From: Thermoleptolyngbya sp046719575
GTDB taxonomy: Bacteria; Cyanobacteriota; Cyanobacteriia; Elainellales; Elainellaceae
Assembly (NCBI GenBank): GCA_046719575.1
Contig: JBDNCP010000001.1
Coordinates: 1 to 64,000 of the forward strand
Length of the DNA: 64,000 nucleotides
Direction: 5' to 3'
This document shows positions 33,161 through 41,490 of the stretch, one piece after another. The translations under genes were made by a program, and so were the position numbers. The notes beneath the pieces were generated by a model, which saw nothing but the letters and a program-made list of their open reading frames with translations, was not told the DNA's origin and did no database searches. Numbering within the stretch: the stretch's first letter is position 1; every line of letters starts with the position of its first letter.

Positions 33161-33787
33161 TCAGCCGTGACTCAGTTCCCCCAGCCGATGACCACACTGG
33201 GCACAAAAGCGATCGCCCATCTGCACTGCACTACCGCACTGGGTACAAAACCTCTGCTGGGGCTGACTTTCAGCGCCGCCCATTCGCATCTCCAAGCTGC
33301 CCATCTTCATGTGCATCGGGTTCAGGCGCATTTCCATATCGCCCATTTGCAGGGGCCGGCCAGAACTCATCGGCGGCATGGGCGGCATCGGTTTCATGGG
33401 TTCCATCGGTTTCATAGGTTCCATCGGCTGCATGGGTTCCATCGGCTGCATGGGTTCTATCGGCTGCATGGGCTGCATGGGGTCTTCCGTCGTCTCCTGC
33501 ACAGGCAACACCGCTGCCCCCGACAGCACAGGCACGCCATTGAGCGACTGCACCTGACTTCCCTGCACCTGCACAAAGCGTAAGCCGTTCTCTGTGTCAA
33601 GCTGCACCACCACACCGCCCGCCGTGCAAAACACCTGGGGTGGCGCAGCCCATGCGCCTGTTTCGATGGACATTCGCTGGCTTTGCTGCTGTCTGGCGCT
33701 GGCGCTCAAGAGGGTGAGAATCGTGAGGCGATCGCGACTTTCCATCCAGAGGCGCTGACCCGCACCCAAATCTGTAACGTATGCCAT
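33161..33787 (-). CDS. Zinc-ribbon protein with Met/Pro-rich linker
   Basis: About 208 residues from the ATG at 33787 (MAYVTDLGAGQRLWMESRD), preceded by AAGGA; an upstream in-frame ATG at 33835 gives a less likely extension. Residues 1-95 form a globular domain (TILTLLSASARQQQSQRMS, FCTAGGVVVQLDTENGLRF). Residues 103-140 are repeats of E/K/Q-P-M, followed by a Met-rich segment; about 20 methionines occur in 66 residues. The C-terminus is a double-knuckle zinc ribbon, FCTQCG and FCAQCG (C181, C184, C195, C198). The repeat DNA is a short tandem array and may vary in length between strains. Function unknown; metal sensing, copper handling or protein-protein contact are possible. Confidence 0.7.
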   Translation of the reverse strand: MAYVTDLGAGQRLWMESRDRLTILTLLSASARQQQSQRMSIETGAWAAPPQVFCTAGGVVVQLDTENGLRFVQVQGSQVQSLNGVPVLSGAAVLPVQETTEDPMQPMQPIEPMQPMEPMQPMEPMKPMEPMKPMPPMPPMSSGRPLQMGDMEMRLNPMHMKMGSLEMRMGGAESQPQQRFCTQCGSAVQMGDRFCAQCGHRLGELSHG

Positions 33788-34001
33788 AGCTAGCTTTTCC
33801 TTAATCTTTTCAAAGGGAACCCAGGGGAATTGCAAAAAGGTTTGGTATTATCCCTACATCCTAAGCGTCATTCCCAACACCTTGGGTTATTCCAGGTCGC
33901 TGGCAGACGCTTGCGAACCAGTTCAACACTGTGGACAGTTTCTTACAGTATCCGTTTTGGCCGATTTGGAGGACGTGGTTTGCCATAGTGGGGGCGTGGT
34001 A

Positions 34002-34050
34002 AACGCATAGAACGCACAGAACGCATAGAACGCACAGAACGCACAGAACA
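34002..34050. repeat. 9-bp repeat AACGCA(T/C)AG
   Basis: Five or six alternating AACGCATAG / AACGCACAG units upstream of the ATP-grasp gene. The 378-base gap 33836-34213 otherwise holds no gene; frames through the array encode Cys-Val-Leu repeats and are rejected. Confidence 0.8.
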
Positions 34051-34213
34051 CAATAAATGCACAAACGCATAGTAGGTAGAAGATTACGCGCTAAAAGGCC
34101 GGGCTAATGCACGGCATCCCCCTGACGAGTTCACCTGAGTTCACCTTGACGAGTCCAAGAGACGAGCCCCAAAAATCACTAGAAATCACTAGAAAAGTTA
34201 ATTTTCATTTGCC

Positions 34214-35665
34214 GTGAAACTGGACGACTACGACCCCGGAGATTTTTACGACGAGCTGTTTGTTGCCCAAGGACAACCTCGCCCCGAAGCGCTGCCCTTG
34301 GTCGAGCGCATCAACTCCTTGAGCATCGAAGAATTGCAGCAGCGCCAGCAGTCTGCCCAAAAAGCCCTGCTGCGGTTGGGGGCTACGTTTAATGTCTACA
34401 GCGACAGCCAAGGCACCGAGCGGGTGCTGCCGTTTGACATCATTCCGCGCATTGTGTCTGGACGGGACTGGGACTGGCTAGAGCGCGGACTCAAGCAACG
34501 GATTGAGGCGCTGAATTGCTTCCTCAGCGATATTTACAGTGAACAGAAGATCGTCAAAGATGGACTGATTCCTGAAGATTTGATCTACTCATCCAAGGGA
34601 TTTCTCAAGCCCTGTTTGGACATGGAGCCGCCCAACGGCATTTGGTGCCACATTACGGGGACAGATCTGGTGCGCGATCGCGACGGGCAGTGGTATGTGC
34701 TAGAAGACAACCTGCGCTGTCCTTCTGGCGTGTCCTATGTGCTAGAAAATCGCCGCGTCATGAAAACGACGTTTCCGCTGGTGTTTGGGCAGATGCCGAT
34801 TTTGCCCGTAGACGACTACGCGGGTCAGCTTTTGGAAACGCTGCTAAACCTGGCCCCGCCGCACCTGGATGACCCGACGGTGGTGGTGCTAACGCCAGGA
34901 ATGTATAACTCTGCCTATTTTGAACACTCCTTTTTGGCGCAGCAAATGGGTGTGGAGTTGGTGCAAGGCAGCGATTTGGTGGTGTCAGACGGCTATCTGC
35001 AAATGAAGACCACCAAGGGGCTTCAGCGGGTAGATGTGGTCTATCGCCGCATTGACGATGATTTTCTTGACCCGACGACATTCCGCCCCGACTCGATGCT
35101 GGGCATTCCTGGCATTATGGAGGTCTATCGGCGGGGGCGGGTGGCGCTGGCCAATGCGCCGGGTACGGGCGTGGCTGACGACAAGGTGATCTACGCCTAC
35201 GTTCCTCAGATGGTGAAGTATTATCTGGGCGAAGACCAGATCATTCCCAATGTGCCGACCTATCTCTGCTGGGAACCGCAGGATCAGGCCCATGTGCTGG
35301 CAAACCTGGACAAGCTGGTGGTGAAAGCCGCGAACGAATCTGGCGGCTATGGAATGCTGATTGGCCCCCACGCCACCCCAGAGCAGCGCGAAGACTTTGC
35401 CGAACGCATCCGCGCCACCCCTCGCAACTATATCGCCCAGCCGACGCTGACGCTGTCTCGTGCCCCGACGCTGCTGGGCGATCGCATCGAAGGGTGTCAT
35501 GTCGATTTGCGCCCTTATATTCTCTATGGCAAAGAGATTTATGTGAACCCCGGCGGCCTCACCCGCGTTGCCCTCCGGCGCGGCTCCTTGGTGGTCAATT
35601 CCTCCCAGGGCGGCGGCACGAAAGATACGTGGGTCGTGGGTAATGGTGATGGACTGGTGGAGTAA
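34214..35665 (+). CDS. Circularly permuted ATP-grasp protein
   Basis: A 483-residue cytoplasmic protein of the circularly permuted type 2 ATP-grasp family (formerly DUF404/DUF407). Characteristic stretches are PFDIIPRIVSGRDWDWLERG (about 75-94), VLEDNLRCPSGVSYVLENR (about 160-178), KAANESGGYGMLIGPHA (about 375-391) and the C-terminal VDLRPYILYG and VNPGGLTRVALRRGSLVVNS. Proteins of this kind always travel with an alpha-E protein, which follows here, and have been predicted computationally to form peptide or amide bonds. Reaction not established. The GTG at 34214 (GTG AAA CTG GAC) is the only plausible start before this conserved N-terminus. Confidence 0.9.
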   Translation: MKLDDYDPGDFYDELFVAQGQPRPEALPLVERINSLSIEELQQRQQSAQKALLRLGATFNVYSDSQGTERVLPFDIIPRIVSGRDWDWLERGLKQRIEALNCFLSDIYSEQKIVKDGLIPEDLIYSSKGFLKPCLDMEPPNGIWCHITGTDLVRDRDGQWYVLEDNLRCPSGVSYVLENRRVMKTTFPLVFGQMPILPVDDYAGQLLETLLNLAPPHLDDPTVVVLTPGMYNSAYFEHSFLAQQMGVELVQGSDLVVSDGYLQMKTTKGLQRVDVVYRRIDDDFLDPTTFRPDSMLGIPGIMEVYRRGRVALANAPGTGVADDKVIYAYVPQMVKYYLGEDQIIPNVPTYLCWEPQDQAHVLANLDKLVVKAANESGGYGMLIGPHATPEQREDFAERIRATPRNYIAQPTLTLSRAPTLLGDRIEGCHVDLRPYILYGKEIYVNPGGLTRVALRRGSLVVNSSQGGGTKDTWVVGNGDGLVE

Positions 35666-35688
35666 TGGAGCGGTAGGTTATTCACGCC

Positions 35689-35718
35689 GCCACCCCGCCA
35701 CCCCGCCACCCCGCCACT
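35689..35718. repeat. 8-bp CCACCCCG repeat
   Basis: Nearly four copies of CCACCCCG in the 77-base spacer between the ATP-grasp and alpha-E genes. Confidence 0.75.
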
Positions 35719-35742
35719 CCAACAACCCAACCCTCTCAAAAA

Positions 35743-36690
35743 ATGCTTAGCCGCGTTGCCGATTCTATCTACTGGCTCAACCGCTATATCGAGCGGGCCG
35801 AAAACGTTGCCCGGTTTGTAGACGTAAACCTGAATCTGCTGCTAGATTCGCCCGTGGGCATGGCGCAGCAGTGGGAGCCGCTAGTGCTGACGACGGGCGA
35901 CCTGACGTTGTTTAGAGAAAACTATGGCGCAGCCACCGCCGACAACGTAATCCGCTTCCTCACCTTTGATGCCAAATATCCCAACTCCATCCTGTCCTGC
36001 CTGCAAATGGCGCGAGAAAATGCGCGGTCGGTGCGGGAGAGTATTTCCTCAGAGATGTGGGAGCAGGTGAATGATTTTTATTTCATGGTGAAGGATGCTT
36101 GCCAACGCCCCGATGACCTGGATCTGTCAGACTTTTTCTTGCAGGTGAAGATGTCGAGCCACCTGTTTGCAGGCGTGATGGATGCCACCATGTCGCACAA
36201 CGAAGGCTGGCACTTTGGGCGAATTGGGCGGATGATCGAGCGGGCGGATAAGACGGCGCGAATTTTGGACGTGAAGTATTTCATCCTGTTGCCGTCGGTC
36301 AAGGATGTGGGCACGCCGCTGGATGAGTTGCAGTGGATCGCGCTGCTAAAGTCTGCGAGTGGCTATGAGATGTATCGCAAGCGGCAGCACCGGATTACGC
36401 CGCAGGATGTGGTGAATTTTTTGGTGCTGGATCGGGAGTTTCCCCGGTCGATCCAGTTTTGTCTGCTAGAAGCCGAGCGATCGCTCCATCAGATTACAGG
36501 CAGTTCTCGCGGCGTTTGGCGCAATCCGGCAGAACGCACCCTCGGCAAACTGCGTTCTGAACTGGACTACATCACGGTCGAAGACATTACCCAGCGGGGG
36601 CTGCACGAGTTTCTCGACGACCTGGAAACGGCGCTGAACGACATTGGTAGGAAAATTCGCGAGACTTTTTTTGCGCTGGAAGTGGTGTAG
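35743..36690 (+). CDS. Alpha-E domain protein (partner of circularly permuted ATP-grasp)
   Basis: A 315-residue all-helical protein (formerly DUF403). It opens with MLSRVADSIYWLNRYIERAENVARFVDVN, the family signature, and continues with FGRIGRMIERADKTARILDVKY (about 160-181) and DREFPRSIQFCLLEAERSLHQI. Conserved Arg/Glu pairs in the RYIERAE and MIERADK helices are the alpha-E motif. Its gene lies 77 bases after the ATP-grasp gene on the same strand; the pair is conserved across bacteria, often with a transglutaminase and a proteasome-like hydrolase, neither of which is present here. Probably a cofactor or substrate-binding partner of the ligase. Confidence 0.9.
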   Translation: MLSRVADSIYWLNRYIERAENVARFVDVNLNLLLDSPVGMAQQWEPLVLTTGDLTLFRENYGAATADNVIRFLTFDAKYPNSILSCLQMARENARSVRESISSEMWEQVNDFYFMVKDACQRPDDLDLSDFFLQVKMSSHLFAGVMDATMSHNEGWHFGRIGRMIERADKTARILDVKYFILLPSVKDVGTPLDELQWIALLKSASGYEMYRKRQHRITPQDVVNFLVLDREFPRSIQFCLLEAERSLHQITGSSRGVWRNPAERTLGKLRSELDYITVEDITQRGLHEFLDDLETALNDIGRKIRETFFALEVV

Positions 36691-36806
36691 CGGAGTTTGA
36701 GATCTGGCCAGTTTGGCGACTATAGAGGCTCGATTGGGAACTCTAAGATAGAAGTCCTGGGTGGCTTTGTGCTGCCTGCTTTTCCTAACTTTTCCATCGC
36801 TGCATT

Positions 36807-38069
36807 ATGGGACTGTTTAACCGAGTTTCTCGACCCGCCAGCCCGCCCTCTTTGCCGCCTGCCCCGCTGTCCGCGACCCCCAAATCGCTGACCGAAATCG
36901 AACAAGAACTGGAGCGTGAGCGGCAGCAGGCCATTCAGATGCGTCCCGTAAGCGTTCCCCGTCCGCGTCGGGGTGGAAGCGTCTTAGGCAAGCTCTTGGG
37001 GTTGGGTCTGCTCGTCGGCATCCCGGTAGGGCTGCTCTGGGCAATTAATCTGCCCTATGCGCCGATTCGTCGCCCAGTTGCCGAAAAAGCGCCTGTGCTG
37101 CTGCTGCCCAGCTACGTCAGTATGGACAATAACTACAAAGCGGCGATCGCCCTGACGCAGCAAGCCAAGCAACTGATCGACAGTCCCACCCGCCCAGAAG
37201 ATATCGATGCAGGACAGCGCAAAGCCATCGAAGCGCAAAAACGGCTAGATGAGCTACCTGTGTGGCTGCACGACTATTGGTATGACGGCTGGAGCGGGCT
37301 ATATCGCTGGAGCTTCACTACCGCAGGCTTCAACAACGCTCGCATGGAAGTGGCCCGCCTGCAAGCCAAGGCCGCCCAGGAGCAAAACGCTCAAACCGCC
37401 CTGGTGACGGCAGAGCAGGCGATCGCCCAGGCAAAACAAGCCTACCAGCAGGCTGCCAATCCGACCGACCGAGCAGGGGCGATCGCCGCTTGGCAGAAGG
37501 GTCTCCAAGACTTGGAACTGATCCCCAGCCAGACCCTCGCCGGCCGCACCGCTCGCACCCGCCATGCCGCCGCCGCTGCCGAGCTTCGCACGACCGTTGG
37601 GCTGGCTGCCGAAAGCGCTAGGGTAAACGCGCAAATTGAAAACGCCCGCCAGTTTGCTTGGCAAGCCGCCAGAGCCGCCCAAAACCCGCCCCATACAGTG
37701 GCAGAGTGGGAGCGGGTGATGTTGCTGTGGAATGAGGCGATCGCCCGTCTCCAGCAAGTTCCCAGCGACGATCTGCAAGGCAAAGCCGAGGCTGAAAGAC
37801 TGCTAGCCCAGTATCAGGCAAATTTGGGCGAGATCCGTGTGCGTCGGGATGCCGAAGCCGAGGCCGTGCGTCGCATTGCGCGGGTAAATCAGGAGATTCA
37901 GCAGTTTCAACAACTCGCAGGCACAACCGATGCCAACTACCAAATCAGCCAACTTAACTATATCCTCACGGAACTGAAGGCGATCCCCAGTGGCACAACG
38001 GTTTACAAAGAGGCCGAAGTGCTGACAATTCAGGCGAACAATGCGCTGAGCAAGCTGACGGGGCAGTGA
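36807..38069 (+). CDS. Membrane-anchored coiled-coil protein, unknown function
   Basis: A 420-residue protein not recognised by name. Residues 1-50 are Pro-rich then charged (LTEIEQELERERQQ), followed by PRPRRGGS and one membrane helix, about 56-76 (VLGKLLGLGLLVGIPVGLLWAIN). The rest is mostly Ala/Gln/Arg-rich helix with heptad character, for example VTAEQAIAQAKQAYQQAANP (about 200-219) and AEAEAVRRIARVNQEIQQFQQ. WLHDYWYDGWSGLYRW (about 153-168) is an aromatic patch. The orientation rule (basic residues before the helix) puts the long helical part outside the cytoplasm or in a thylakoid lumen. It follows the alpha-E gene by 116 bases on the same strand. Confidence 0.6.
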   Translation: MGLFNRVSRPASPPSLPPAPLSATPKSLTEIEQELERERQQAIQMRPVSVPRPRRGGSVLGKLLGLGLLVGIPVGLLWAINLPYAPIRRPVAEKAPVLLLPSYVSMDNNYKAAIALTQQAKQLIDSPTRPEDIDAGQRKAIEAQKRLDELPVWLHDYWYDGWSGLYRWSFTTAGFNNARMEVARLQAKAAQEQNAQTALVTAEQAIAQAKQAYQQAANPTDRAGAIAAWQKGLQDLELIPSQTLAGRTARTRHAAAAAELRTTVGLAAESARVNAQIENARQFAWQAARAAQNPPHTVAEWERVMLLWNEAIARLQQVPSDDLQGKAEAERLLAQYQANLGEIRVRRDAEAEAVRRIARVNQEIQQFQQLAGTTDANYQISQLNYILTELKAIPSGTTVYKEAEVLTIQANNALSKLTGQ

Positions 38070-38186
38070 AGAGAAAAAAAACGAAGAACGAAAAATGAAA
38101 AACGAAAAACGGAACCTCTTCGTTCTTCGTTCTTCGTTCTTCTCTCTTCGTTCTTCGTTCTTCGCTCTTCCCTCTTCCCTCTTTCC
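38068..38186. repeat. GAACGAA/TTCGTTC purine-pyrimidine repeat, copy 1
   Basis: A purine-rich arm (38068-38112; CGAAGAACGAAAAA units) is followed by a pyrimidine arm (38115-38186; TTCGTTC heptads then CCCTCTT). The arms are complementary and could form a long imperfect hairpin or triplex. A second copy with the same order and ending lies between pflB and pflA (51821-51987). Confidence 0.85.
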
Positions 38187-38344
38187 CCACCCCATCTCCT
38201 CATCCCTAATCCCCAACCCTTTCTGATAAGGTGAATATTGCAGAATGCAGGAACCCCGCTGCGGTTTCTGCTGGAGGCGTTTCAAGGTTTAACGGCTCTG
38301 GACTGCCTTCTTGTCAATTTCGTCAATTTCGCACTCCTTCATCC

Positions 38345-38830
38345 ATGCCAACACCTGCTGAATTTTTGACGGCGACCCAGTGGGCAGCAATCATTACGGT
38401 GATCTGTGGGGCGATCGCCACACTTGGCTTCCTCTTCAAGTGGGGCATTCGCTTCCGCTTTGTGGGCATCACCGGGTTTATGGGCGTGCTGACGGTGGGG
38501 CTGTTTGCGCTCAGCCTGATGCCGATTACCCGTGTCGAAATTCCGGGTGCGGTGCGCTTTTCGACGGTCTATGACTCTGGCTCGACCCAGGTTGTGATCG
38601 CCGTTCCGCCAGACATTACCCCGGAGCAACTGACCGCCACACTCCAGCAGGCAGCCAACGACCTGTTTTCGCCCGGTCGCCTGGGTCGCAGCGGCGAAAA
38701 CCAGATGACCATCCGCGCCCGCACCGTCATCCACCCGCAGGACGGGTTGACCCAGTTGGTGTATCTGGGCCAGGTGAAGCGCTCCCTCTTCGATCGCAAC
38801 GACGATAAGATGGAAATCTCCATTTTTTAG
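38345..38830 (+). CDS. ycf51: Ycf51-family membrane protein
   Basis: A 161-residue protein matching the Ycf51/DUF2518 family conserved in cyanobacteria and red-algal plastids. It starts MPTPAEFLTATQWAAIITVI with two membrane helices (about 12-32 and 40-60; GFMGVLTVGLFALSLMP), then a soluble domain with PGAVRFSTVYDSG and AANDLFSPGRLGR. The frame is open for 38 residues upstream, but family length and the MPTPAEF start select 38345. Function unknown; its spread with photosynthetic lineages suggests a thylakoid role. Confidence 0.88.
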   Translation: MPTPAEFLTATQWAAIITVICGAIATLGFLFKWGIRFRFVGITGFMGVLTVGLFALSLMPITRVEIPGAVRFSTVYDSGSTQVVIAVPPDITPEQLTATLQQAANDLFSPGRLGRSGENQMTIRARTVIHPQDGLTQLVYLGQVKRSLFDRNDDKMEISIF

Positions 38831-38961
38831 GGATAATCTTAGGATTCAATCATCATGGTGGAGCGATGGAGCGATTCACGCTCGTCATCGGCGTTCCTCG
38901 ACTTCCTCATCGAAGCCGACTCCCCCACCGTCTAGCACTCCAACCCTCTATCTTCCCACCT

Positions 38962-40194
38962 ATGGCCAATCCCTCCCCTCTCCCGACGCTGATAACCTCT
39001 ACCATTGCCCCGGCGCAGGTGATGCGCGGGCAGGGGGCGATCGCCCAGGCGGCAGAGGCGATCGCGCAACTGGGGCAGCGGCCCGTGGTGATTGGGGGCG
39101 ATCGCACGCTGAAGGTAGTCCGATCCCGGCTCCAGCCGGTTTTCAAGAAAGCCGCGCTGAGTGCAGCGGAGGTCAGCTACGGGGCGGATTGTAGCGAGGC
39201 CTCGCTGGCCAGGCTGCGGGAGGCGATCGCCCAGCACGGGGCGGATTTCGTCATCGGCGTGGGCGGCGGCAAGGCCCTGGATGCGGCCAAGCTGGTGGCA
39301 CACCAAACTCACCTGCCGATTGTCACGATTCCCACCTCTGGCGCGACCTGCGCGGCCTGGACGGCGCTATCCAATGTCTATTCCGACGAGGGTGCGTTTC
39401 TCTACGATGTGGCGCTGCCCCGCTGTCCCGACCTGCTGATTTTGGACTATGACTTGGTGCAAACGGCGGCTCCGCGCACGTTGATCGCGGGCATTGGCGA
39501 TGCGATCGCCAAGTGGTATGAAGCGTCGGTCAGCAGCGGCCACTCGGAGCGCACGTTTCTGATTGCGGCGGTGCAGCAGGCGCGGGTGCTGCGGGATATC
39601 CTGTTCCAAAAGTCGGCCGAGGCGCTGCGATCGCCCGGTGGCGAAACCTGGCAGGACGTGGTGGATGCAACGGTGCTGCTGGCCGGCGTGATCGGCGGCA
39701 TCGGCGGGGCGCAGTGTCGCACGGTGGCGGCGCACGCGGTTCACAACGGGCTGACGCATCTGCCCCAAAGCCACGGCACGCTACATGGCGAAAAGGTGGC
39801 CTACGGCATTCTCGTCCAACTGCGGCTAGAGGAACTGGTGCAGGGCAACCGCCTGGCCAGCAGCGCCCGCCAGCAGCTTCTCCAGTTTTATAGCGAAATC
39901 GGCCTGCCCAAAACGCTGAGCGACCTGGGCCTGGGCGACATCACGATCGCCCAACTGCAACACGCCGCCGAGGTCGCCTGTGCAGACAGTTCCGACCTTC
40001 ACCGCCTGCCCTTTGCCGTCACCCCGGCGCATCTGATGGCGGCGATGGTGTCTACGACTGCGCCCATTGCCGATAGCTGGGGGCAAGATACAGGCGCAGC
40101 GCGGAGCCTCGACGAAACCAGCCGCACCCTAGCTCAGCCCACCCATCCGTCTTCTTTTCTCCAGCCTCCTGTTTCTTCGGAGGTGTCGGAATGA
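38962..40194 (+). CDS. Glycerol-dehydrogenase-like iron-containing alcohol dehydrogenase
   Basis: About 410 residues from the ATG at 38962 (MANPSPLPTLITSTIAPAQV); a longer open frame upstream lacks family character. NAD-binding GVGGGKALDAAKLVAH (about 98-113), TIPTSGATCAAWTALS and the metal site GIGDAIAKWYEA plus HAVHNGLTHLPQSHGTLHGEKVAYG (about 258-282) place it in the GldA-type group III dehydrogenases. Substrate undetermined: glycerol, hydroxyaldehydes or 2-oxo compounds are possible. It overlaps the following aminotransferase by four bases (ATGA), so the two are translationally coupled and likely act in one pathway. The last 40 residues are Ser/Thr/Pro-rich and atypical. Confidence 0.82.
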   Translation: MANPSPLPTLITSTIAPAQVMRGQGAIAQAAEAIAQLGQRPVVIGGDRTLKVVRSRLQPVFKKAALSAAEVSYGADCSEASLARLREAIAQHGADFVIGVGGGKALDAAKLVAHQTHLPIVTIPTSGATCAAWTALSNVYSDEGAFLYDVALPRCPDLLILDYDLVQTAAPRTLIAGIGDAIAKWYEASVSSGHSERTFLIAAVQQARVLRDILFQKSAEALRSPGGETWQDVVDATVLLAGVIGGIGGAQCRTVAAHAVHNGLTHLPQSHGTLHGEKVAYGILVQLRLEELVQGNRLASSARQQLLQFYSEIGLPKTLSDLGLGDITIAQLQHAAEVACADSSDLHRLPFAVTPAHLMAAMVSTTAPIADSWGQDTGAARSLDETSRTLAQPTHPSSFLQPPVSSEVSE

Positions 40195-41384
40195 AACTGG
40201 ACTGGATTAGCCCAGCCGATCGGCTGAGTGCGCTGCCGCCCTATGTGTTTGCGCGGCTGGATGAACTGAAGGCGCGGGCCCGCGAACAGGGTCTCGACCT
40301 GATCGACCTGGGCATGGGCAACCCCGACGGCGCAACGCCGCAGCCTGTGGTGGAGGCGGCGATGAAGGCGCTGCAAAACCCTGCCAACCACGGATACCCG
40401 CCCTTTGAAGGCACTGCCAATTTCCGCAAGGCGATTACCGACTGGTATGCGCGGCGCTATGGCGTGCAGCTGGACCCGGATGGCGAGGCGCTGCCGCTGC
40501 TGGGGTCTAAGGAAGGGTTAACACATCTGTCTTTTGCCTATGTGAATCCGGGTGATGTGGTGCTGGTGCCGAGTCCGGCCTATCCGGCGCATTTTCGCGG
40601 GCCGGCGATCGCCGGAGGAAACATTTACCCGCTGATGCTCAAGCCGGAAAACAACTGGCTAATCGACTTGGCAGCGATTCCTGATGAGGTGGCTCGCCGC
40701 GCCAAAATTCTGTATTTCAATTACCCCAGCAATCCCACAGCGGCGACCGCGCCAAGAGCGTTTTTTGAAGAAATTGTCGCCTTTGCCCGCCAGCACGAGA
40801 TTCTGCTGGTTCACGATCAGGCTTATGCGGAGCTGGCGTTTGACGGCTACCAGCCCACCAGTCTGCTGGAAATTCCCGGCGCAAAAGATATCGGCGTGGA
40901 GTTTCACACCATGTCGAAAACCTACAACATGGCGGGCTGGCGCGTCGGCTTTGTGGTGGGCAATCGCCATATCATTCAGGGACTCCGCACGCTGAAAACC
41001 AACCTGGACTACGGCATTTTTAGCGTGCTGCAAACGGCGGCAGAAACCGCGCTGCAATTGCCGGATGTATACCTGCATGAGGTACAGGAACGCTACCGCA
41101 CCCGCCGCGATTTCCTGATTCGCGGGCTGGGCGAACTGGGCTGGAACGTGCCCAAAACCCTGGCGACGATGTATCTCTGGGTGGATTGCCCGCCAGGAAT
41201 TGGCTCTACCGACTTTGCGCTGCACCTGCTGGGCGAAACGGGCGTGGTGGTGACTCCGGGCAATGCCTTTGGGGAGGGCGGCGAAGGTTACGTGCGAATT
41301 AGTCTAATTGCCGAGTGCGATCGCCTGGGTGAAGCGCTGCGCCGTATGAAAGATGCAGGTATTCACTACAAGGCATGGCAGTGA
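40191..41384 (+). CDS. Class I/II PLP aminotransferase (aspartate/alanine/DapL-like)
   Basis: A 397-residue fold type I aminotransferase. The PLP lysine is in FHTMSKTYNMAGWRVGF (about K245), the substrate Asn/Pro motif is FNYPSNPTAATAP (about 178-190), and the C-terminal Arg lies in GEGYVRISLIAE. The opening LDLIDLGMGNPDGATP is characteristic of the group holding DapL, AlaC and cyanobacterial aspartate aminotransferases. Specificity cannot be fixed from sequence. The start ATG overlaps the stop of the GldA-like gene, so its partner reaction may supply or consume the keto acid or aldehyde. Confidence 0.87.
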   Translation: MKLDWISPADRLSALPPYVFARLDELKARAREQGLDLIDLGMGNPDGATPQPVVEAAMKALQNPANHGYPPFEGTANFRKAITDWYARRYGVQLDPDGEALPLLGSKEGLTHLSFAYVNPGDVVLVPSPAYPAHFRGPAIAGGNIYPLMLKPENNWLIDLAAIPDEVARRAKILYFNYPSNPTAATAPRAFFEEIVAFARQHEILLVHDQAYAELAFDGYQPTSLLEIPGAKDIGVEFHTMSKTYNMAGWRVGFVVGNRHIIQGLRTLKTNLDYGIFSVLQTAAETALQLPDVYLHEVQERYRTRRDFLIRGLGELGWNVPKTLATMYLWVDCPPGIGSTDFALHLLGETGVVVTPGNAFGEGGEGYVRISLIAECDRLGEALRRMKDAGIHYKAWQ

Positions 41385-41490
41385 AGGCTGAGGTAGGCTT
41401 GCGTAAGACGGTCTGGAGGGCGATCGCCCAGTTCGCTACACCGAATCGCTACACTAAATTTACCTTTTGCACCATTCGCCCCATCTCACC

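Noticed and set aside
33861..34070. Minus-strand frame encoding Cys-Val-Leu repeats
   Set aside because: Product of the 9-bp AACGCA(T/C)AG array.
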